Counted from the stretch's first letter, positions 50,537 to 60,765 are shown. The stretch: DNA of 64,000 bases from Flavobacteriales bacterium (GCA_016703005.1 JADJCX010000034.1:1-64000); one strand, 5' to 3'. A program made the numbers and translations. Notes: a model not told the origin generated them from the letters alone.

Positions 50537-51717
50537 TCGATCGCATTAAGCAGGCCGTGGCCAGGCTGCAACCTGAATTGGTGAGGTTGCGCAGGCATTT
50601 GCATGCGCAACCGGAACTGAGCTTTCAAGAGCGGAGTACCATGGCATTCGTTGCGGGCCGTCTTCAAGAAGCCGGTATCTCCTTCAGGGATGGTGTTGCA
50701 GGCACAGGCGTCATCGCTTCCCTCGTTGGTGAAGCCGGAAAGAGCGATGGGGTCATCGCCTTGCGCGCGGACATCGACGCGCTGCCGATCAACGAGCAGA
50801 ATACCTGTGACTATCGTAGCACGAACGCCGGCGTTATGCATGCATGCGGACACGATGCGCACACTGCCATGGTGCTCGGTGCAGGCCTGGTGCTCCATGA
50901 ACTGCGGAAGGAGTGGAGCGGCACTGTTCAACTGGTTTTCCAACCCGGAGAAGAGAAGATACCTGGCGGTGCTTCGCTCTTGTTGAATGAGAATGCGTTC
51001 GGTTCGCGCTTGCCCGATGGGATCCTTGGCCAGCACGTCACTCCCGAACTTGCTGTTGGCAACGTCGGTTTTCGTGAAGGACCCTTCATGGCCAGTAGCG
51101 ATGAGCTGTATGTGACCGTGAAGGGCAAGGGTGGCCATGCCGCTTTGCCCGAACGGTTGATCGATCCGATCATGATCATGGCGCGGTTACTTCCACAGCT
51201 GAAAGAGGAATTCGCGGCCTTTCGTCCTTCTGAAAAAACGGTACTAGCATTCGGCCGAGTGGAAGCACTTGGCGCAACGAACGTGGTGCCAGATGAAGTC
51301 CGTATTGCCGGAACGCTCCGTGCGTTCAACGAAGAGTTGCGCGATGAACTGCACACGTGGCTGCCGAAGCGTGCACAGGAGATATGTGCCAGCATGGGCG
51401 GTTCATGCGAGTTCGAAGTCCGGCGCGGCTATCCGGTGCTGGTGAACGATGCAGCGTTGACGCAGCGCATGCGATTGGCCGCCACAGATTACCTCGGTGC
51501 TGACAATGTGGTAAGCATGGACCAGCGGATGGGCAGTGAGGATTTCGCGTTCTACACGCACGTTATGCCCGGTTGCTTCTTCCGCCTGGGTACCGGGGCT
51601 CGCGGGGAGACAAGTCCACGTGGCTTGCATACACCAACATTCGATATCGATGAGGATGCGCTCGGGATCGGGTGTGGGGTGATGGTGGTTGGGGCGTTGA
51701 AGGAACTCGGCCGTTGA
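50533..51717 (+). CDS. M20-family N-acyl amino acid amidohydrolase
   Basis: A 394-residue metal-dependent amidohydrolase, similar to hippurate hydrolase/IAA-amino acid hydrolase. Motifs: LRRHLHAQPELSFQE, ALRADIDALPI, MHACGHDAHTAMVLGA (metal His), LVFQPGEEKIPGGASLL (Glu pair), SSDELYVTVKGKGGHAALPE, and the C-terminal MGSEDFAFYTHVMPGCFFRL. It starts inside the TauE stop (GTG at 50533), so the two are cotranscribed. The substrate could be an N-acyl or N-aromatic amino acid. A strong terminator follows at 51751. Confidence 0.94.
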   Translation: MIDRIKQAVARLQPELVRLRRHLHAQPELSFQERSTMAFVAGRLQEAGISFRDGVAGTGVIASLVGEAGKSDGVIALRADIDALPINEQNTCDYRSTNAGVMHACGHDAHTAMVLGAGLVLHELRKEWSGTVQLVFQPGEEKIPGGASLLLNENAFGSRLPDGILGQHVTPELAVGNVGFREGPFMASSDELYVTVKGKGGHAALPERLIDPIMIMARLLPQLKEEFAAFRPSEKTVLAFGRVEALGATNVVPDEVRIAGTLRAFNEELRDELHTWLPKRAQEICASMGGSCEFEVRRGYPVLVNDAALTQRMRLAATDYLGADNVVSMDQRMGSEDFAFYTHVMPGCFFRLGTGARGETSPRGLHTPTFDIDEDALGIGCGVMVVGALKELGR

Positions 51718-51750
51718 GGCTGTCAGCCATCAGAGATTGGCCCTCATGAA

Positions 51751-51777
51751 AAATGCCCGGCGTAGCGCCGGGCATTT
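51751..51777. terminator. Bidirectional intrinsic terminator (M20 hydrolase / recQ)
   Basis: AAATGCCCGGCG and CGCCGGGCATTT form a perfect 12-bp stem around TAG. The A and T ends serve both strands. The amidohydrolase ends at 51717 and recQ ends at 51803, converging on this hairpin. Confidence 0.85.
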
Positions 51778-51802
51778 CCCTTTCTCTGCTTTCGCAACGA
51801 AC

Positions 51803-54013
51803 TCAGTTCGCCACTTCGCTCAGGAACTTCAAGCGCATGAAGCGCAGCTCCTCATCGCTGAAGTCGCCACCGAACTCTTCGCGGGCCGCTTCAAGGCTGT
51901 CGCTTTCCGATGAGCGGAAGTAGTCCATGATCTCTTCCTGTTGATCGGTCTCCAGCACCTCGTTCAGGTGATAGTTGATGTCGAGTTTAGTGCCGCTCAT
52001 TACGATCGTCTCCATTTCGGTGAGCAACGCATCCATCGTTAAGCCTTTTGCCTTGCCGATGCTCTCCATGGGCAGGCGCTTATCGATGTTCTGGATGATG
52101 TGCACTTTCATCCCGCTCTTCTTTGCCACGCTTCGGATCACTACTTCGATATCGCGCTCGATGTCATTCTCCTCCACGTACTTCTCGATCAACTCCACGA
52201 AGGGCTTGCCGTATTTGGCCGCCTTGCCGGGGCCCACGCCACCGATGGTCTGAAGTTCCTCGATAGTGATCGGATAACGCAACGTCATCTCCTCCAATGA
52301 AGGGTCCTGGAAGATCACGTAGGGCGGCAGTTTGTACTGCTTGGCAGCTTTCTGCCGCAGTTCCTGCAGCATTTTCATCAGTTTCTCATCCGCCGCACCG
52401 CCCTTTCCTCCTGCGGTAACCACATCATCGTCGTCGAAGCTGCCGCCGTCAACGTCAGTGTAGTCGCGTTCCTTGGCAAAGTTCACCGGCCATGCCTTCT
52501 TCAGGAATTTCTTGCCCTGTTCGGTGAGGCTGAGGTTGCCGTACGTCTCGATGTCCTTGTGCAGGAATCCGTTCACGGTGGCTTGGCGGATCACGGACAT
52601 CCAATAGTTGGCGCCTTCTTCCGTGCCCTTGCCCCACGCCTCCATGGCGTTGCCCTTGTACGTCTTCATCTCACTGGTCATGGTGCCAGTGAGCAGGTCG
52701 CAGATGAAGCGGCCTTTGTGGCGCTGCTTGCTTTCCTTGATCGCGTCGAGCAGTGTCGTCAGCGCCTCGGTGCCGTCGAACAGAACCTTCGGGTTCACGC
52801 AATTGTCGCACGAACCGCAGTTGTCTCCCAGGTAGGATCTCGCCGAAGTAGTGCAACAGGAATTTCCGGCGGCACATGCTCGTCTCGCTGTAGCTCACGG
52901 TGTCGGCCAACAACTGCTTTCCGATCTCTTGTTCCGCTACCGGCTTGCCTTGCAGGAATTTCTCCAGGTTTTCGATGTCCATGTAGCTGTAGAAGGCCAC
53001 GCACTTTCCTTCGCCGCCATCACGACCTCCACGGCCGGTCTCTTGGTAATAGCTCTCGAGGCTCTTGGGGATGTCGTGGTGGATGACGAAACGCACGTCG
53101 GGTTTGTCGATGCCCATGCCGAAGGCGATCGTGGCACAGATCACGTCCACGTCCTCCATCAGGAAACGGTCCTGGTGATCGGCGCGTTGTGCAGCGTCCA
53201 TACCAGCGTGGTAGGGCAGCGCTTTGATGCCGTTCACATTGAGCATCTGCGCTGTTTCTTCCACCTTCTTGCGGCTCAAACAATAGATGATACCGCTCTT
53301 GCCTTGGTGCTGCTTGATGAATTTGATGATCTCACGGCCCACGTCCTTCTTCGGGCGCACATCGTAGAACAGGTTCGGGCGGTTGAAGCTGGCTTTGTAG
53401 GTAACAGCATCGTCAACGTTCAGGTTCTTCAGGATGTCCTCCTGCACCTTTTCGGTGGCCGTTGCAGTGAGCGCGATCACCGGCACACGCTGTATCTCGT
53501 CGAAAATGGTGCGCAACCTGCGGTATTCCGGGCGGAAGTCGTGGCCCCACTCACTGATGCAGTGCGCTTCATCGATGGCGAAGAAGCTGATGTTGATCTC
53601 GGCGAAGAACTCGATGTTCTCCTTTTTGTGAGCGACTCGGGAGCAACGTACAGCAATTTGGTGAGGCCGCTGCGGATGTCGTCCTTCACCTTGATGGTTT
53701 CGGTGCGGCTGAGGCTGCTGTTGAGGAAGTGGGCAATGCCGTCGCGGTCGCTGAAACCACGGATGGCATCCACCTGGTTCTTCATGAGGGCGATCAGTGG
53801 GCTCACCACGATCGCGGTGCCCTCCATCATGAGGGCGGGCAACTGGTAGCAGAGGCTTTTGCCGCCGCCGGTGGGCATGATCACGAAGGTGTTGCGGCCT
53901 TCGAGCACGCTGTTGATGACTGCTTCCTGTTCGCCTTTGAAGGTGTTGAAGCCGAAGAACTGCTGGAGTGCTTCCTTGGGAGAAAGGTCTACGTTAATGG
54001 TGGACATGTTCAT
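51803..54013 (-). CDS. recQ: ATP-dependent DNA helicase RecQ, two frameshifts
   Basis: About 736 residues. ATG 54013 (MNMSTINVDLSPKEALQQFF) opens the first piece with Walker A TGGGKSLCYQLPALM and the region KNQVDAIRGF. A shift near 53625 in a T-run hides the DEAH-like box (restored AIDEAHCISEWGHDFRPEYR). The second piece has LTATATEKVQEDIL, SGIIYCLSRKKVEE, AFGMGIDKPDVRFVIHHDIP and YYQETGRGGRDG. A shift near 52830 follows, restoring the zinc-binding Cys cluster (LGDNCGSCDNCVNPK). A winged-helix domain and an HRDC domain (LPPYVIFQDPSLEEMTLRYP) come next. The C-terminal extension is longer than in E. coli RecQ (610 residues). Repair or replication-restart helicase. Confidence 0.93.
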
Positions 54014-54189
54014 GTGTTCGGGACAAAAAATGCCGTTCCGGGAACGGCTGCTTAAATGTAGGTCTTCCCGCCGTCTCCGCGATCGATGTTCGTAGATCTT
54101 CGTTAATGAGTCCGACAGAACGGGAGGAGACTTCGTCGGAACCGTTGAAAAGTGCGCGCAAAGAGAATGAATGCGCCCTACGTGCCGGA

Positions 54190-54197
54190 TATCTTTG
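54190..54197 (+). promoter_or_regulatory. -7 box TATCTTTG for tatC
   Basis: TATCTTTG perfectly matches TAnnTTTG and ends 9 bases before ATG 54207. No -33 TTTG is evident. It favours a short-leader transcript starting close to that ATG. Confidence 0.42.
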
Positions 54198-54206
54198 GCC
54201 GAACGC

Positions 54207-55106
54207 ATGGCAACGGCCGCTTCCCGCACGCAGACTTCCACCGCCGATAGAGGGGAAGGAGGTGCAGAAGGCAAAGAGATGTCTTTCCTGGAACACTTGG
54301 AAGAGCTGCGTTGGCTGCTCTTTCGCAGTGCTTGTGCCATTGCGGTGGGCATGGTGCTCGCCTTCGTTTACAAGGAGTTCTTTTTCGATACCATCCTGTT
54401 CGCGCCGCGCGACCCCAACTTCATTACATACCGGGGTTTGTGCTGGCTCGGGATGCGCAGCGGTATCGATGGGATGTGCATCAAGGAAATGGGCTTTACG
54501 ATCCAGAGCGCACAGGTCAGCGGGCAGTTCATGACCCATATGACAGTGGCGTTCACCGCCGGTCTCATCCTCGCGTTCCCTTATGTGCTCTGGGAGATCT
54601 GGCGCTTCGTTGCGCCCGGACTGAAGGACAAGGAGAAAGGTGCTGTGCGCGGCATCATCGGTTTCGCCACACTTCTGTTCTTGATCGGTATCGGGTTCGG
54701 GTATGTGGTGCTGGCGCCGTTGAGCGTTCAGTTCTTCGGTGGGTACTCGGTTAGCGCATCGGTGCAGAACATCTTCATGCTCGATAGCTACATCGGCATT
54801 GTCACCAGTGTAACGCTCTGGACGGGTGTGGTCTTCCAGTTGCCGCTGGTCATCGTTTTCCTCACACGGATCGGTATCGCTGGACCGGCTTTCCTGCGCA
54901 CTTACCGTAAGCATGGCTACGTGGTCATCTTCGTGTTGGCCGCCATCGTTACTCCACCTGACGTGGTCAGCCAACTTCTGGTCGGGTTGCCGTTGATGCT
55001 GTTGTACGAGATCAGCATTTTCCTCAGCGCGCGCACGCAGAAGCGAATGGACCGTCGGCGGGCCGAGGAGGATAACCGGCGTGCACCGTCCAACGCCGTC
55101 GCTTGA
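54207..55106 (+). CDS. tatC: Sec-independent protein translocase TatC
   Basis: A 299-residue TatC with six membrane helices. Signature features: MSFLEHLEELRWLLFRSACA (conserved Glu pair that binds the twin-arginine signal), AFTAGLILAFPYVLWEIWRF, APGLKDKEKG, LAPLSVQFFGGY, GVVFQLPLVIVFLTRIGIAG, LRTYRKHGYVVIFVLAAIVT and PPDVVSQLLVGLPLMLLYE. The first 24 residues before MSFLEH are variable. ATG 54207 fits the -7 box, and ATG 54279 is an alternative. It could export the SoxB-like enzyme encoded at 8194-9981. Its TatA partner is not in the window. Its stop is 14 bp before the next ATG. Confidence 0.96.
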   Translation: MATAASRTQTSTADRGEGGAEGKEMSFLEHLEELRWLLFRSACAIAVGMVLAFVYKEFFFDTILFAPRDPNFITYRGLCWLGMRSGIDGMCIKEMGFTIQSAQVSGQFMTHMTVAFTAGLILAFPYVLWEIWRFVAPGLKDKEKGAVRGIIGFATLLFLIGIGFGYVVLAPLSVQFFGGYSVSASVQNIFMLDSYIGIVTSVTLWTGVVFQLPLVIVFLTRIGIAGPAFLRTYRKHGYVVIFVLAAIVTPPDVVSQLLVGLPLMLLYEISIFLSARTQKRMDRRRAEEDNRRAPSNAVA

Positions 55107-55120
55107 ACCCGAAGTCCTGT

Positions 55121-57625
55121 ATGACCTACTGCGCACCGCCCCGCACGTTGCTCCGACGGATCGCGCTCGCTGTGTCGTGCTCACTGGCGCTGATCGCTTC
55201 GGCGCAGACGACCAGGGTTACAGGGGTGGTAAGTGACGCTGTCACGGGCGAGCTTCTTCCGTTCGTTAACGTGGCCTTTGCGAACAGCCGCATTGCTACA
55301 CAGACCGACTTTGATGGCAAGTACGGATTCAGCACGTACTACGCCACCGACAGTCTCATTTTCCAATACCTCGGTTATCGGACCAAGACCGTTGCGGTGA
55401 AGCGGGACAAGGAGCAGGTCATCGACATCAAGCTGGAAGTTGCAGGCAAGGAGCTGGTCGATTTCAAGGTGACCGCCACGGGTGAGAACCCGGCCTTCAC
55501 CATCCTGCGACGGACCATTGCGAACAAGCCGGCGAACAATCGCGCGAAGCTGAACGCATACGAATTCGAAGCCTACAGCAAGATCCAGTTCGACCTGAAC
55601 AACATCACCGAGAAATTCAGGAGAACAAGTTGTTCAAACCCCTTCGCCTTTGTGTTCGATAACATCGATAGCACCGGCGCCAAGCCTTCGCTGCCGATCT
55701 TCATGAGCGAGACGTTGAGCGAGGTGTATTACAGGCAGAAGCCCAAGACACGTCGTGAGGTGATCCGCGGCACCAAGGTGAGCGGGATCGACAACGAGAG
55801 CCTGAGCCAGTACATGGGCGACATGTACCAGAACGTCAACATCTACGACAACTTCCTGGTGATCTTCGGGAAGAACTTCATCAGCCCGATCGCCGATGGC
55901 GGGCGTGGTTACTACGATTACTTCCTGACGGATAGCACCTGGATCGGCAAGAATTGGTGCTATCGGATCGAATTCAAGCCGAAGCGTCCGCAAGAACTGG
56001 CCTTCCAGGGGGAGGTATGGATCAACGACACCAGCTACGCGGTGAAGCGGATCGCCTGCGGGATCGACAAAGGTGCCAACCTCAATTTCGTGATGGGCTT
56101 CGCCGTGAAACAGGAGTACAGCCAGGTGAAACCCGAAGTGTGGTTGCTCACGCGCGATGAGTTGTGGGTTGACCTGAACGTGGTGCGCGATAAGGAGAAG
56201 CTGAGCAAGCGCGAGATCCAAGGATTCTACGGAAGGCGCACGGCCACCTACCGCGATTTCAAGATCAACGAGCCCCGCGAGGAGGCTTTCTATCAAGGGC
56301 CGGATGAGGTGGTCGTTTCGATCGATCCATTGAGCTTGGGCAGTGACTATTGGGACACCCACCGCCACGAGCAACTGAAGAAGCAGGAGGCCATGATCTA
56401 TCACATGGTGGACACCATGAAGACCATTCCCCGTTTCCGTACGTACCTCGACCTGGTGACCATGGTGTTGACCGGTTACTACGTGCGTGGCAACATCGAG
56501 CTGGGGCCATACTTCAACACATACAGCTTCAATCCGGTCGAAGGTTCACGCTTCCGGATCGGTGGGCGCACCAGCAATAAGTTCAGCAAGAAGGTGGAGT
56601 TCGAAGCGTACACCGCTTACGGGACTTTGGACGAACGTTTCAAGTACGGTGTGGCGGTGCGCGGCTTCATCACCAAACGCCCGCGCGCCATGTATCGCGC
56701 CGCATACAAAAACGATATGGAGCAGCTGGGCCAAAGCGTGAACGCTTTTCGCAGCGACAACATCCTCGGCAGTGTGTTCCGGCGCGGACCCAACACCAAG
56801 CTCACCAGCGTGGAAGAGTACAAGGCGAGCATCGAGCGCGAGTGGTTCAGCGGTTTCTCCAACGAATTCATGTTGCGTTATCGGACCATGATCCCCAAAG
56901 GCGATCTGGATTACTTGACATTCGATGCGGAGGATAACATCGTAAACATCGGCAGCATTCACACGGCTGAGATCTCCTTCAATACGCGTTTCGCCTATCG
57001 CGAGACGTTCGTGAGCGGGGAGTTCGACCGCATCAGCACAGGCACCCGCTTCCCGACGCTGGAGTTGCATTTGGCCTATGGCGCACCCCAACTGTTCGAG
57101 AGCGACTACGAGTACACCAAGGTGATCGCTCGCGTGTATAAGCGTTGGCAGTTGGGCACGTTCGGGTGGACGCGCACCACGCTCGAGGCCGGCCGCGTCT
57201 GGGGTACGCTGCCGTATCCGCTGCTCATCATTCACAGCGGCAACGAGACGTACTACAGTGACGACATCGGTTTCAACACCATGAACTTCTTCGAGTTCAT
57301 CAGTGATCGGTACGCACATGTGATCGCCGAGCACCACTTCGAGGGGTTGTTCCTCAACCGTATTCCATTGATGCGTCGGTTGAAGTGGCGGGAAGTCGCG
57401 GGGTTCAAAGGAGTGGTCGGCGAGTTGGACCCGAAGCACGCGAACGCCATGCTGTTCCTGCCCGGCATGTATTCACTAAGTGGCGGTCCCTTCATGGAAG
57501 CCAGCGTGGGTATTGAGAACATTTTCAAGCTGCTGCGCATCGATATCGTTTGGCGCTTGCGCTACTTGGACCACGAGAACACATCCCCCTTTGCTATCAA
57601 GGGGAAGGTCGCGATCAACTTCTGA
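55121..57625 (+). CDS. DUF5686 / carboxypeptidase-regulatory-like domain outer-membrane protein
   Basis: A 834-residue exported protein. A signal peptide (TLLRRIALAVSCSLALIASA) is followed by a carboxypeptidase regulatory-like fold (RVTGVVSDAVTGELLPFVNV, FDGKYGFSTYYATDSLIFQY). The middle (about 110-400) is the DUF5686 region (ELAFQGEVWINDTSYAVKRI), and the last 400 residues are beta-barrel-like strands ending in VAINF. Many Bacteroidota have one such protein of unknown role in the envelope. A TTG at 55103 is an alternative start. It is probably cotranscribed with tatC (14 bp apart). Confidence 0.88.
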   Translation: MTYCAPPRTLLRRIALAVSCSLALIASAQTTRVTGVVSDAVTGELLPFVNVAFANSRIATQTDFDGKYGFSTYYATDSLIFQYLGYRTKTVAVKRDKEQVIDIKLEVAGKELVDFKVTATGENPAFTILRRTIANKPANNRAKLNAYEFEAYSKIQFDLNNITEKFRRTSCSNPFAFVFDNIDSTGAKPSLPIFMSETLSEVYYRQKPKTRREVIRGTKVSGIDNESLSQYMGDMYQNVNIYDNFLVIFGKNFISPIADGGRGYYDYFLTDSTWIGKNWCYRIEFKPKRPQELAFQGEVWINDTSYAVKRIACGIDKGANLNFVMGFAVKQEYSQVKPEVWLLTRDELWVDLNVVRDKEKLSKREIQGFYGRRTATYRDFKINEPREEAFYQGPDEVVVSIDPLSLGSDYWDTHRHEQLKKQEAMIYHMVDTMKTIPRFRTYLDLVTMVLTGYYVRGNIELGPYFNTYSFNPVEGSRFRIGGRTSNKFSKKVEFEAYTAYGTLDERFKYGVAVRGFITKRPRAMYRAAYKNDMEQLGQSVNAFRSDNILGSVFRRGPNTKLTSVEEYKASIEREWFSGFSNEFMLRYRTMIPKGDLDYLTFDAEDNIVNIGSIHTAEISFNTRFAYRETFVSGEFDRISTGTRFPTLELHLAYGAPQLFESDYEYTKVIARVYKRWQLGTFGWTRTTLEAGRVWGTLPYPLLIIHSGNETYYSDDIGFNTMNFFEFISDRYAHVIAEHHFEGLFLNRIPLMRRLKWREVAGFKGVVGELDPKHANAMLFLPGMYSLSGGPFMEASVGIENIFKLLRIDIVWRLRYLDHENTSPFAIKGKVAINF

Positions 57626-57705
57626 GCACCTCGATCGGGGTCATTCACTCCCTTTATGACCCTCTCTTTGGGACAGGGCAGGGTGAGGTGCCTTTCTTTG
57701 CCCCT

Positions 57706-58493
57706 ATGCGATTAGGAGCCACGGACATTGTCAAGCGATACAAACGCCGCACTGTGGTGCAGGGTGTGAGCGTGCACGTGGATCAAGGCGAGATCGTCGG
57801 GCTGCTCGGGCCGAATGGCGCGGGCAAGACCACCAGCTTTTACATGATCGTGGGTTTGGTGAAGCCCAACAGCGGCAAGGTCTATCTGGACAATGAGGAC
57901 ATTACCGATGTGGCGATGTACAAGCGGGCGCAGAAAGGCATCGGCTATTTGCCACAGGAGGCCAGTGTGTTCCGCCAGCTCAGTGTGGAGGACAACATCC
58001 GGGCGATACTTGAAATGACCGGGCGTCCGAAGCAGGAGCAGCAGGACAAACTCGAGTCGCTCATCAGCGAATTCAACCTGCACAAAGTGCGCAAGAGCAA
58101 TGGCGATACGTTGAGCGGAGGCGAACGCCGCCGCACGGAGATAGCACGGGCGCTGGCCACCGACCCCAAGTTCATTTTGCTCGATGAACCGTTCGCTGGC
58201 GTGGACCCGATCGCGGTGGAAGACATCCAAGCGATCGTGAGCAAACTGAAAGAGAAGAACATCGGCGTGCTCATCACCGATCACAATGTGCAGGAAACAC
58301 TATCGATCACTGATCGCGCTTATCTGCTGATCGAGGGCGCATCTTTCGGGAAGGCACGGCGGAAGAGCTGGCGAATGACCCCAAGTACGCCAGCAGTACC
58401 GGAAGGAATTTTGAATGGGACGAGCAGAATGGAGCCGGGCAAGCCGACATCACAAGTGAGCAGGCGGCCCGAACATCGAAAGGACCGCTGTAG
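57706..58493 (+). CDS. lptB: LptB-like LPS export ABC ATPase, one frameshift
   Basis: An ABC ATPase of about 262 residues. Start ATG 57706 gives RLGATDIVKRYKRRTVVQGV. Motifs: Walker A GPNGAGKTTSFYM, the LptB Q-loop segment IGYLPQEASVFRQLSVEDN, signature LSGGERRRTEIARALATDP, Walker B FILLDEPFAGVDPIAVEDIQ, and ITDHNVQETLSITDRAYLLI. These are LptB-specific, over amino acid transporters. The frame breaks near 58340. The restored tail is IFREGTAEELANDPKYAS then GRNFEWDEQ and stops at 58491-58493. It powers lipopolysaccharide extraction with LptFG, not seen here. Confidence 0.92.
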
Positions 58494-58527
58494 GAAGGCC
58501 CAGACCTGAGCCTTGTAGCTTGAAGCT

Positions 58528-58785
58528 TCAATGGGCCTCCTCCACGGAGAACGCGTACTTCTCCATGATCTGGTTGGCCAGCAGCTTCTTGCAGGCTTCT
58601 TCGACTTTCGTCTCGGCGGCTTTCTTGTCGGCAGCATCCACTTTCAGGGTGATGTGCTTGCCGATGCGAACGCCGGTGATCTCAGGCAGACCGAGATTTT
58701 TCATGCTGCCGGTAACGGCTTTACCCTGTGGGTCGAGCAGGTTGTCATGGGGCATTACATCGATGGAAGCGAGGAACGTCTTCAT
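58528..58785 (-). CDS. purS: Phosphoribosylformylglycinamidine synthase subunit PurS
   Basis: An 85-residue PurS-fold protein: FLASIDVMPHDNLLDPQGKA, VTGSMKNLGLPEITGVRIGK and ITLKVDAADKKAAETKVEEA. It supports the PurL/PurQ complex in purine synthesis (FGAM formation). The length is right. The ATG at 58785 overlaps the last bases of the pssA gene (58782), so translation is coupled. purQ and small purL are not in the window. Confidence 0.9.
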   Translation of the reverse strand: MKTFLASIDVMPHDNLLDPQGKAVTGSMKNLGLPEITGVRIGKHITLKVDAADKKAAETKVEEACKKLLANQIMEKYAFSVEEAH

Positions 58786-59582
58786 TGTGGTTTGGGAAAG
58801 AGCTTGCCCCAAAGCGGGCTGAGCAGGTACAAGACAAGGATCAAAGGAACGGCGAGGATGCCATACAAGAGTGCGAGCAAGGCACCAATGATGATCAACA
58901 AGTAGATCACCTCATTGCCCTTCCACCTGAAGTGTTTGAATTTGAGGCTGGGGAGCGGGAGTTCGGAAAGCATCAGTAAGCCAAGCACGATCGCCAAGAC
59001 CAGCTTTTGTATCGGGTTTTCCGCGAACATGCCGAGATGGTTCTGGAGTTCACCGGACCCAGGGCCTTCAACCATGCCTATGCCCCATGTGATGAATCCG
59101 AGCGAAGCCCAGAAAAGAGCATTCGCCGGAGTGGCGAGACCCAAGAACCCGTTGCTCTGCCGAGTATCGATATTGAACTTCGCCAGTCGCCACATGGAGG
59201 CTACGGCAATAACAACCGAACAAACGATCGAAGCCCAGAACGGCTGGCCGAACAGTTCGCCGAACGGAGAAAATGCTGGGGCGTGGTCACGGTGCAAGCT
59301 GGTGACCAGTTGGAGCGCTTCCGTAGGGCTGATAGCGGCGATGAACGCAGGCGCCACCCCGAAACTCACCATATCCGCCAAGCTATCCAGCTGTTTGCCT
59401 AGTTCGCTGCCCCCACCCATGGCCCGTGCCGCCAAACCATCCAGCACATCGAAGAAGGCCGCAAGGAAGATCAGCCCACAAGCGATCGTGAGTTGTCCTT
59501 GCGAAGCCAGCAGAATGGACAACACCCCACAGCATAGGTTCGCGGTGGTCAACAGGTCCGGAAGTCGCGGGAGTCTCGGCAC
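58782..59582 (-). CDS. pssA: CDP-diacylglycerol-serine O-phosphatidyltransferase
   Basis: A 266-residue CDP-alcohol phosphatidyltransferase. The DG-x2-AR-x8-G-x3-D-x3-D catalytic motif is present (FDVLDGLAARAMGGGSELGK, QLDSLADMVSFGVAPA). Six or more helices follow, including LPDLLTTANLCCGVLSILLA and FWASIVCSVVIAVASMWRLA. It makes phosphatidylserine, the precursor of phosphatidylethanolamine. A GTG start at 59582 is used, with the ATG-free upstream region adjacent to the divergent porV-like gene. Confidence 0.94.
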   Translation of the reverse strand: MPRLPRLPDLLTTANLCCGVLSILLASQGQLTIACGLIFLAAFFDVLDGLAARAMGGGSELGKQLDSLADMVSFGVAPAFIAAISPTEALQLVTSLHRDHAPAFSPFGELFGQPFWASIVCSVVIAVASMWRLAKFNIDTRQSNGFLGLATPANALFWASLGFITWGIGMVEGPGSGELQNHLGMFAENPIQKLVLAIVLGLLMLSELPLPSLKFKHFRWKGNEVIYLLIIIGALLALLYGILAVPLILVLYLLSPLWGKLFPKPQ

Positions 59583-59657
59583 GGCGCCGAAGTTGGCTTA
59601 TTTCGGGGCAATAATGCAGGCCACCTTCAGTTGATAGATGCGTCAAAACGCACACGT

Positions 59658-60765
59658 ATGAACACCGCACGGACGATGATGGGGGGAAGGGGGATTGTGA
59701 TGCTAGCGCTTTCGGCCATCGGCCTGTTGGCACATGCGCAGAGCGATGCGCCCAAATACAGCAATGAGTTCCTGGCGATCGGCGTGGGTGCGCGCGGCTT
59801 GGGCATGGGCTACAGCATTATTGCCGCCAGCCGCGATGTAACCGCTGGTTATTGGAATCCGGCCGGGATCGTGCGGGCTAGCGGCGACCTCCAAGTGGCC
59901 GCCATGCACAGCGAGTATTTCGCCGGGATCGCCAAGTACGATTACATCGGCTTGGCCAAACACATCGATAGCGTCAGCAGCATCGGCTTCAGCTATATCC
60001 GCTTCGGCATCGACGACATCCCCAATACGATCGATCTGGTGGATCCCAGCGGCAACGTGGATTATGACCGCATCAGCAGCTTCAGCGCCGTGGACAATGC
60101 CTTCCTGATCAGTTATGCCCGGAAGTTGAAGTTGGAAGGACTGCGCTTCGGCGCCAACGCCAAGGTGATCTACCGCCGCGTAGGTGATTTCGGCCAAGCG
60201 TGGGGCTTTGGACTTGGATGCCGGATTGCAGTATGACCGTAAGGCCTGGAAGTTCGCGGCCATGGCGCGCGATATCACCAGCACCTTCAATAGCTGGACC
60301 TATTCCTTGGACCAGCGCACGATCGATGTACTGCAGACCACCGGAAACGAACTTCCACAGAACAGCACCGAGATCACCTGGCCGCGCCTCGTGCTCGGCG
60401 TTGCGCGCGATTTCAAGCTGGGCGCCAAATTCAACTTGCTGGCGGAGGTGGACCTTGAGAACACCTTCGACGGCCCTCGGAATACAGTTGTGTCCACCGA
60501 TCCGTGGAGTCTGGACCCGCGCATGGGCCTTGAAGCCAGTTACGCGGGCATCGTCTTCGTGCGCGCCGGTGTCAACAACATGCAGTACATCGAGGAGATC
60601 GACGGTAACAAAACGTTCAACCTGCAGCCGAACATCGGCCTCGGGCTGAAGATCAAGAGCGTGGCCATCGACTATGCTCTCACCAACATCGGCACCGTGG
60701 GCAACGCGCTCATCAGCAATGTGTTCTCGTTGCGGTTCGATATCAACAAGAGATCTGCTTCATGA
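59658..60765 (+). CDS. PorV-family outer-membrane protein (type IX secretion), one frameshift
   Basis: About 368 residues. Signal peptide (GIVMLALSAIGLLAHAQ), then PKYSNEFLAIGVGARGLGMG, the PorV/FadL-like N-terminal block, and ITAAS-type strands (SIIAASRDVTAGYWNPAGIV). The frame shifts near 60205 at a G-run (restored GFGLDAGLQYDRKAWKFA). Further features are FNSWTYSL, ELPQNSTEITWPRLVLG, VVSTDPWSLDPRMGLEASYA and the closing FSLRFDINKR. PorV delivers cargo from the T9SS translocon to the PorU sortase. A C25 protease gene overlaps its stop by 4 bp, matching the PorV2-PorU2 pairing used in databases for a second T9SS attachment complex. That name is a recollection, not checked here. Confidence 0.87.

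Noticed and set aside
53994..55184. 396-codon minus-strand open frame over tatC
   Set aside because: It is complementary to tatC, which has its full signature set and a matching -7 box, and it overlaps the recQ start region.
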